Shown piece after piece: positions 58,710 to 64,000 of a DNA stretch of 64,000 nucleotides (its first letter is position 1; every line of letters starts with the position of its first letter). Origin of the DNA: Arthrobacter sp. NicSoilC5 (GTDB lineage Bacteria > Actinomycetota > Actinomycetes > Actinomycetales > Micrococcaceae); contig NZ_AP024660.1 of the NCBI RefSeq assembly GCF_019977395.1, positions 3,100,001-3,164,000 of the forward strand, read 5' to 3'. A program made the position numbers and the translations under genes. Under the pieces are notes generated by a model. It did not search any database and was not told the origin of the DNA. It worked only from the letters and a program-made list of their open reading frames with translations.

Positions 58710-60058
58710 CGCTTCTTCGGTGCCCGCTTCGCTGCCGCGTTCAGCGCCGACTTGACCGCGGGAGGCAGGACGCCCTGCTCCGTCTCGGGCTCCGCCACAG
58801 TTCCCCGCGCCTTCGCGATGGCCTTCATGCCGTGGTAGATCACCAGTGCGGCGGCGGATCCCAGGGCAATGCCGGTGAACTTCAGGTCCCCGATGGTCCA
58901 GGTGTAGTCGGCGATGCCGATGATCAGGGCGACGGCGGCGGTGGTCAGGTTGACGGGGTTGGAGAAGTTCACCTTGCTCTGCACCCAGATCTTGACGCCG
59001 AGGATGCCGATCATGCCGTACAGCATGGTGGCCGCGCCGCCCAGCACCCCGGCCGGGACGGTCGCAATCAGTTCGCCGAACTTCGGCGAGAAGCTGAGCA
59101 GGATGGCGAACATGCCCGCCACCCAGTAGGCGGCCGTCGAATACACCTTGGTGGCTGCCATGACACCGATGTTCTCCGCGTAGGTGGTGGTGCCCGAGCC
59201 GCCGCCGAAGCCGGCCAGCACGGTGGCGGCGCCGTCCGCCATCAGCGCGCGTCCGGAGACGCCGTCGAGGTTCTGGCCCGTCATGGCGGCGACCGACTTC
59301 ACGTGGCCGATATTCTCCGCCACCAGCACCAGGACCACGGGGACGAACAGGCCCAGCACGCCGATATGGAACTCGGGGGTCTGGAAGTGCGGCAGGCCGA
59401 TCCACGCTGCGGCGTCCATCTTGTCGTACTTCACCTCGCCGCGGAGCATGGCCACCAGGTAGCCCACGACCACGCCCACCAGGATGCTGAGCCGCCCCAG
59501 GATTCCGCGGAACAGGACGCTGACCAGGATGATGGTGACGAGCGTGACCAGGGCGGTGATGGGGGCGGCGTCGAAGTTTTGCTTCGCGGCGGGGGCCAGG
59601 TTCAACCCGATCAGCGCCACAATGGCGCCGGTGACGATGGGCGGCATTAGCCGGTTGATCCAGCCGGCGCCGAACTTCTGCACCACCGCACCCACCAGGG
59701 CCAGCGTGGCACCGGCGAGGACCACGCCGCCCAGGGCTCCGGGGATCCCGAACTGCGCCTGCGAGGCGGTAATGGGAGCGATGAACGCAAAGCTTGAGCC
59801 CAGGTAGCTGGGCACCCGGCCCTTGGTGATCACCAGGAACAGCAGCGTGCCGATGCCCGAGAAGAACAGCGTGGTGGCGGGCGGCATGCCGGTGATGATG
59901 GGGACCAGGAAGGTGGCGCCGAACATTGCCACCACGTGCTGCATGCCCACGCCGATGGTCAGGGGCCACGCCAACCGCTCATCCGGGGCCACCACCTGGC
60001 CGGGCTTGATGGTTTTGCCGGTGCCGTGCAGCTTCCATTTGATTCCGAGCATGCTCAT
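58706..60058 (-). CDS. uraA: Uracil-xanthine (NCS2) permease
   Basis: A 450-residue NCS2-family transporter with about 14 membrane segments. The QHVVAMFGATFLVPIITG start, SSFAFIAPI, the VLVAENIGHVKSV helix with the substrate-binding Glu, and GGGSGTTTYAENIGVMA match UraA-type uracil permeases. It has a basic C-terminal tail. It is divergent from a RutE-like gene, so it is probably for uracil or another pyrimidine base. Confidence 0.92.
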   Translation of the reverse strand: MSMLGIKWKLHGTGKTIKPGQVVAPDERLAWPLTIGVGMQHVVAMFGATFLVPIITGMPPATTLFFSGIGTLLFLVITKGRVPSYLGSSFAFIAPITASQAQFGIPGALGGVVLAGATLALVGAVVQKFGAGWINRLMPPIVTGAIVALIGLNLAPAAKQNFDAAPITALVTLVTIILVSVLFRGILGRLSILVGVVVGYLVAMLRGEVKYDKMDAAAWIGLPHFQTPEFHIGVLGLFVPVVLVLVAENIGHVKSVAAMTGQNLDGVSGRALMADGAATVLAGFGGGSGTTTYAENIGVMAATKVYSTAAYWVAGMFAILLSFSPKFGELIATVPAGVLGGAATMLYGMIGILGVKIWVQSKVNFSNPVNLTTAAVALIIGIADYTWTIGDLKFTGIALGSAAALVIYHGMKAIAKARGTVAEPETEQGVLPPAVKSALNAAAKRAPKKR

Positions 60059-60192
60059 GGGAAGGAATGCCTTTCAAGGGGGTGCCGCGAAGGGGCGAAG
60101 ATCAACTCGGTCCAGAATACCGCCAAGTATTTCCCGCGGCCTGCTGTGGCCAAGGTCACCAGGCGTCACGGGAAGAGGAGGAAAGCACTTGA

Positions 60193-60202
60193 AGTTGCAA
60201 CT
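60193..60202. promoter_or_regulatory. Palindrome in the uraA/RutE-like divergent region
   Basis: AGTTGCAACT is a perfect 10-bp palindrome 56 bp before the RutE-like start; weak evidence for an operator. Confidence 0.3.
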
Positions 60203-60258
60203 ATGGACAGCAACAGAGGCCACCCCGGCAGGCGGGCGGCGCAGCGAAAGGGAAGCCA

Positions 60259-60864
60259 ATGACCATTGCCCACGAAGAAGCGGTTATCGATTCGGCAGCC
60301 GTCGACGCCATCTTTGCCCAGGCCCGCACCGCCAACTCGTTCACCGGTGAGGTGACCGAGGAGCAGGCCCAGGCCATCTACGAGCTCACCAAGTTCGGCC
60401 CCACCGCGTTCAACTCCCAGCCGCTGCGCGTCACCTACGTCCGCTCGGCCGAGGCCCGCGCCACCCTGGTGGATGCCCTGTCCCGCGGCAACCAGGCCAA
60501 GACGGCCTCCGCCCCGCTCGTGGCAATCCTCAGCTACGACACTGACTGGGCCGGCAAGTGGGACAACTTCCTCCCCGGCTACAACGCCCCCAAGGCCATG
60601 TACGACGCCGATCCGGCCCTGGCCGCCGCCACGGGCAACAACAACGCCCACCTGCAGGCCGGCTACTTCATCCTGGCTGTCCGATCGCTCGGCTTCGCCG
60701 CCGGCCCCATGACGGGCGCCGACTTCGCCGCGATCGACGCTGCCTTCTTCCCGGCCGGCGACCAGAAGAGCTTCCTGGTGGTCAACATCGGCCAGCCCGG
60801 TGAGGAAGCCTGGGGCGAGGCCAAGCCCAAGTTCTCCTACGGCGAGGCCGTCCGCACCGTCTAA
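60259..60864 (+). CDS. rutE: RutE-like nitroreductase (probable malonic semialdehyde reductase)
   Basis: A 201-residue FMN-dependent nitroreductase-family protein. The ARTANSFTGE start, YELTKFGPTAFNSQPLR (FMN-binding, about 41-57) and LAVRSLGFAAGPMTG segment match RutE/HadB-type enzymes, which reduce malonic semialdehyde to 3-hydroxypropionate in pyrimidine breakdown. The divergent uracil permease supports that role, although no other rut genes are nearby. GGAAGCC precedes the ATG. Confidence 0.85.
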   Translation: MTIAHEEAVIDSAAVDAIFAQARTANSFTGEVTEEQAQAIYELTKFGPTAFNSQPLRVTYVRSAEARATLVDALSRGNQAKTASAPLVAILSYDTDWAGKWDNFLPGYNAPKAMYDADPALAAATGNNNAHLQAGYFILAVRSLGFAAGPMTGADFAAIDAAFFPAGDQKSFLVVNIGQPGEEAWGEAKPKFSYGEAVRTV

Positions 60865-60872
60865 CCCTCCCC

Positions 60873-61002
60873 GACGCGCCATCACTTCCTGCCCCCTTTT
60901 CCCCAACGCCCCATCACCTACTGATGAGGCGTTCGGGTTTTATGGGCAAGAGCTGATGGGGCGTTGGGGTTTTATGGGCGGGAGGTGATGGGGCGTCTGA
61001 GG
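60873..61002. repeat. Large imperfect hairpin with a 32-bp tandem repeat
   Basis: Arms 60873-60916 and 60954-60997 (44 bp each, about nine mismatches, no gaps) are inverted copies. Within the right half a 32-bp unit starts at 60922, 60954 and 60986 (third unit partial), each opening TGATG[A/G]GGCGT; the two full units contain GGGTTTTATGGGC. It lies between two plus-strand genes. It may stop transcription or be a mobile intergenic repeat. Confidence 0.75.
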
Positions 61003-61028
61003 GGGAGTGGGAGACTGGGGGCATCCCG

Positions 61029-61556
61029 ATGCGGAACCTGATCTTCGTGGCGTTCGTCGAGCCCGTGGCCGACGGCCAGGTTTTCCCGCGGACGGACTGG
61101 CCGCTGCACATCACGCTGGTGCGGTTTGACGTGAGGCTCGACGCCGGCGCTGCCGCCACCACAAACGCCCAGGACCCCGCGGACGTCGCGGAAAGCATCG
61201 CCGGGCTTGCTGATGCGCCGATCGCCGCTGCGCTGGGTGCCGCGCTCACGGTGGGGGAGGACGCGGCGTTCGGCCGCAACGGTTCGGTACCGGTCAACCT
61301 CATCAAGCCCCAGCCGGATCTGCAGGCCCTGCACGTGCAGTTGGTTTCTGTCGTCGACGGCGTGCGCGGCAGGATCCTGACGCCCGCGCACACCTTTGCC
61401 GGTTACCGCCCCCACGTCTCGCACCACGGTGGCAAGCGCCTCCACCAGGGCGACGCCGTCGTGCTTGACCGCGTCGCCCTGGTGGACATGGCTCCCGACG
61501 GCGACCACACCATCAGGCGCGTCCTCCGGCTGTGGTGCCGCGAAGGTGAAAGCTAG
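61029..61556 (+). CDS. 2H phosphoesterase (2'-5' RNA ligase-like)
   Basis: A 175-residue protein with the two His motifs of the 2H superfamily: PLHITLVRF near residue 25 and RPHVSHHGG near 128. These enzymes ligate or hydrolyse 2'-5' phosphodiester or cyclic phosphate bonds of RNA or nucleotides. Its end overlaps the end of the convergent phosphoglucomutase gene by 4 bp. Confidence 0.8.
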   Translation: MRNLIFVAFVEPVADGQVFPRTDWPLHITLVRFDVRLDAGAAATTNAQDPADVAESIAGLADAPIAAALGAALTVGEDAAFGRNGSVPVNLIKPQPDLQALHVQLVSVVDGVRGRILTPAHTFAGYRPHVSHHGGKRLHQGDAVVLDRVALVDMAPDGDHTIRRVLRLWCREGES

Positions 61557-63205
61557 GCGATAACGCTGTCCACCAGCGCCTTGGCCTCCGCCTGCACCTG
61601 CTTCAGGTGCTCCTCGCCCTTGAAGGACTCGGCGTAGATCTTGTACACGTCCTCGGTGCCGGACGGGCGGGCCGCGAACCAGGCGTTCTCCGTGACCACC
61701 TTCAGGCCGCCGATGGGTGCGCCGTTGCCGGGGGCCTCGGTGAGCTTGGCGGTGATCTCTTCGCCGGCCAGTGAGGTGGCAGTGACGTCCGCGGCGGACA
61801 GCTTGCCCAGCTTTGCCTTCTGCTCACGTGTTGCGGCGGCGTCGATCCGGGCGTAGACGGGGGCGCCGAACTGGTCGGTCAGGCCCTTGTACAGCTGCGA
61901 CGGGGACTTGCCCGTGACCGCGGTGATCTCGGACGCCAGCAGGGCCAGCAGGATGCCGTCCTTGTCCGTGGTCCACACGCTGCCGTCCAGCTTGTTGAAG
62001 GAGGCGCCGGCGGATTCCTCGCCGCCGAACGCGCCTTCACCGGACAGCAGGCCGGGGACGAACCATTTGAAGCCCACCGGGACCTCCACGAGCTTGCGGC
62101 CCAGGCTCTGCGCCACGCGGTCGATGATGGAGGAGGACACCAGGGTCTTGCCCACCACCGAGGCCGGGTTCCAGCCGCTGCGGTTGCGGTAAAGGTAGTC
62201 GATGGCTACGGCGAGGTAGTGGTTGGGGTTCATCAGTCCGCCGTCAGGGGTGACGATGCCGTGGCGGTCGGCGTCGGCGTCATTGCCGGTGGCGACATCG
62301 AAGGTGGATCCGCCGGCAGCCATCCGCTGGATCAGCGATGCCATGGCGGACGGCGATGAGCAGTCCATCCGGATCTTCTCGTCCCAGTCCAGGGTCATGA
62401 ACGCCCACTGCGGATCCACCGTGGGGTTCACCACGGTGAGGTCCAGGTGGTGGCGCTCGGCGATCTCGCCCCAGTAGTCCACGGAGGCCCCGCCCATGGG
62501 GTCGGCGCCGATCCGGACGCCGGCCTCGCGGATGGCGTCCAGGTTCAGGACGGACGGAAGATCGTCCACGTAGCTGGAGAGGAAATCGAACTTTCCGGTG
62601 GTGTCCGCGGACTGCGCGTCGCCCAGCGGAATCCGCTTCACGCCGCGCAGGCCGTTTTCCAGCAGCTCATTGGCCCGGTTGGCGATCCAGCCCGTGGCGT
62701 CCGAGTCAGCCGGGCCGCCGTGCGGGGGGTTGTACTTGAAGCCGCCGTCGGCCGGCGGGTTGTGGCTGGGCGTCACCACGATGCCGTCAGCCTGCGGGGC
62801 CCCGGGCGCCGCCTTCCGGTTGTAGGTGAGGATGGCGTGGCTCAGTGCCGGCGTGGGGGTGTAGCCGTGCCGGGCATCGACCAGCACCTGGACGCCGTTG
62901 GCGGCGAGGACCTCGAGGGCCGAGTTCTGTGCCGGCTCGCTCAGTGCGTGGGTGTCCTTGGCCAGGAACAGCGGACCGGTGACGCCCTGCGCCGCCCGGT
63001 ACTCCACGATGGCCTGGGTGATGGCCACGATGTGCTGCTCGTTGAAGGAGGCCTTAAGGCTGGATCCCCGGTGCCCGGATGTCCCGAACACCACGCGCTG
63101 GCCGGGATCACTGAGGTCCGGCGCGATGTCGTAATACGCGTCAAGGAGCGCAGTGATGTCAACAAGGTCCTGGGGTTGGGCAACTGTACCCGCGCGGCTA
63201 GCCAT
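61553..63205 (-). CDS. pgm: Phosphoglucomutase, alpha-D-glucose phosphate specific
   Basis: A 550-residue alpha-D-phosphohexomutase, interconverting glucose 1- and 6-phosphate. The N-terminal [10 protein letters not shown], the phosphoserine loop [13 protein letters not shown] (about 134-146), the metal loop DADADRHG, the sugar-binding [10 protein letters not shown] and the phosphate-binding [16 protein letters not shown] are all intact. Length matches E. coli Pgm. The ATG at 63205 fits the family start; a longer upstream reading is rejected. Confidence 0.95.
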   Translation of the reverse strand: MASRAGTVAQPQDLVDITALLDAYYDIAPDLSDPGQRVVFGTSGHRGSSLKASFNEQHIVAITQAIVEYRAAQGVTGPLFLAKDTHALSEPAQNSALEVLAANGVQVLVDARHGYTPTPALSHAILTYNRKAAPGAPQADGIVVTPSHNPPADGGFKYNPPHGGPADSDATGWIANRANELLENGLRGVKRIPLGDAQSADTTGKFDFLSSYVDDLPSVLNLDAIREAGVRIGADPMGGASVDYWGEIAERHHLDLTVVNPTVDPQWAFMTLDWDEKIRMDCSSPSAMASLIQRMAAGGSTFDVATGNDADADRHGIVTPDGGLMNPNHYLAVAIDYLYRNRSGWNPASVVGKTLVSSSIIDRVAQSLGRKLVEVPVGFKWFVPGLLSGEGAFGGEESAGASFNKLDGSVWTTDKDGILLALLASEITAVTGKSPSQLYKGLTDQFGAPVYARIDAAATREQKAKLGKLSAADVTATSLAGEEITAKLTEAPGNGAPIGGLKVVTENAWFAARPSGTEDVYKIYAESFKGEEHLKQVQAEAKALVDSVIA

Positions 63206-63446
63206 GGCTCCAGCATGCCAGAAGCTGGCAGGAGTCAAAACGATCCGCCCAGAATCCGGACGCTGTGACCTGCTGTGACGGACGCAAACCAAGTAGTCAA
63301 CCTGAGTACACGGCCGCAAAAGTACCTATATACCGGGCCTTCCGTGCCCTGCTAATTTCAAGAAAATTCCACGAAAACACGCGAAAGGAACGGACGACGG
63401 CGGGCCGCCGGCGTCGTCCTGTCCGGCAAGGAAACGGGGACGTCCA

Positions 63447-64000
63447 ATGGGGGCAGGAGACGGGGCAGCGGAACAGTCCAGGCTTGCTGCCGAGCGCGTT
63501 GCACGGCTGAAGCGGCGGCTGGACCAGGCCGAACATTCCACCAAGGCATGGGACGCCGGTGCGGTGGGGGAGCGGATGGTGGCCGACAAGCTCAGCGATC
63601 TGGTTCCCCGCGGCTGGTACGTACTCCACGATGTCCATTGGCCGGGCAGGCCAAAGGCAAACCTGGACCATGTCCTGGTGGGCCCGGGCGGCGTGGTGGT
63701 GGTGGATTCGAAGAACTGGACCGGTGAGGTGCGGGTGGCTTCCGGGGTGCTGTGGCAGGGCCGTTACGCGCGGACCCAGGCCGTGGAGGGCGCCCTGGCC
63801 CAGTGCGCCGCTGTCGCCTCGGTGCTGGCTCCGCCGCACCGCAGGCTGGTGCGTCCGCTCATTTGCATGGCTGCGCAGCCGGACCTTTTCGGGGTGACGG
63901 CCTCGGACGTCGCCGTGGCCGGTTCCCAGCGGGTTGTCGGGGCCATCGAGGCGTTGCCTGCCGTCCTTGACCAGCAGGCAGTCGTGGGCCTCTATGAGGA
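63447..64000 (+). CDS. NERD (nuclease-related) domain protein, truncated by the window end
   Basis: The first 184 codons of a gene that continues beyond the window. A coiled, charged N-terminus (RLAAERVARLKRRLDQAEHS) leads into a NERD domain (about 36-150): AVGERMVADKL, LDHVLVGPGGVVVVDSKNW and AVEGALAQCAAV match its fold and the Asp-x-Lys catalytic-like pair. NERD domains resemble restriction-type nucleases; roles are mostly unproven. The ATG follows a GGGG stretch; the 240-bp leader has an AT-rich part and an imperfect GC hairpin near 63391-63416. Confidence 0.82.
   Translation, partial: MGAGDGAAEQSRLAAERVARLKRRLDQAEHSTKAWDAGAVGERMVADKLSDLVPRGWYVLHDVHWPGRPKANLDHVLVGPGGVVVVDSKNWTGEVRVASGVLWQGRYARTQAVEGALAQCAAVASVLAPPHRRLVRPLICMAAQPDLFGVTASDVAVAGSQRVVGAIEALPAVLDQQAVVGLYE

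Noticed and set aside
60922..61002. CRISPR-like array of 32-bp repeats
   Set aside because: Units are directly adjacent with no spacers, there are fewer than three, and no cas gene is present.
1..64000. tRNA, rRNA, insertion sequences, prophage or integrative element
   Set aside because: No cloverleaf with a GGTTCGA arm, no transposase or integrase reading frame and no terminal repeats flanking a gene were found.

Overview
The window looks like a chromosomal segment of a high-GC Gram-positive actinobacterium, most likely Micrococcaceae (Arthrobacter/Pseudarthrobacter type). Support: uniformly GC-rich codon use, many leaderless starts (a TAnnnT box 6 nt before ATG/GTG), an actinobacterial-type SOS box before umuDC, small stress proteins resembling DUF6480, DUF6328, DUF6766 and lmo0937-like families, and many ABC sugar operons with ROK and LacI regulators. 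No rRNA, tRNA, CRISPR array, insertion sequence or prophage was seen. Assignments come from reading the sequence, not from database searches.

Layout. 0-6.3 kb: start of a probable IclR-type regulator, a D-2-hydroxyacid dehydrogenase/fumarylacetoacetase-family pair sharing a GTTC-N8-GAAC palindrome with the regulator, a metallo-beta-lactamase-fold hydrolase, a homoserine-dehydrogenase-like gene and a RelA/SpoT-domain protein. 5.2-9.9 kb: LacI regulator divergent from a nucleoside hydrolase / MFS transporter / ribokinase operon, with two LacI-type operators. 10-17.6 kb: binding protein, two permeases, ATPase, GH63 glycosidase closely matching glucosylglycerate hydrolase, ROK regulator and an SDR: a predicted glucosylglycerate (or mannosylglycerate) uptake and hydrolysis operon. 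17.7-24 kb: two secreted proteins, a cyclodeaminase-family protein, an arylformamidase-like hydrolase, a PfkB kinase, a matrixin-like protease and an orphan sulfonate-type binding protein.

24-42 kb: SOS-controlled umuDC, a lipoprotein, a HAD phosphatase, a glycerophosphodiesterase, small stress-type proteins, a signalling block (REC-GAF histidine kinase, GGDEF-EAL and EAL proteins), a methyltransferase, two SDRs, glycerate kinase, two small membrane proteins and a family 2-like glycosyltransferase. 42-52.4 kb: a ten-gene minus-strand cluster (three Gfo/Idh/MocA dehydrogenases, two TIM-barrel isomerase/epimerase proteins, an ABC sugar importer without its own ATPase, a beta-propeller protein and an unrecognised protein), divergent from a ROK repressor with a palindromic operator. 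53.9-64 kb: a GH13 enzyme, a GAF-ANTAR regulator coupled to an SGNH hydrolase, a uracil permease, a RutE-like nitroreductase, a 2H phosphoesterase, phosphoglucomutase and the start of a NERD-domain protein.

The main theme is uptake and breakdown of nucleosides, glycosides and compatible solutes. Links inferred here: released glycerate could enter metabolism through the glycerate kinase at 37.1 kb; released ribose through the ribokinase at 9 kb. The least described parts are the 42-52 kb sugar-oxidation cluster, two families of intergenic inverted repeats (9.9/22.5 kb and 60.9 kb) and a shared AT-rich element before stress-type genes.
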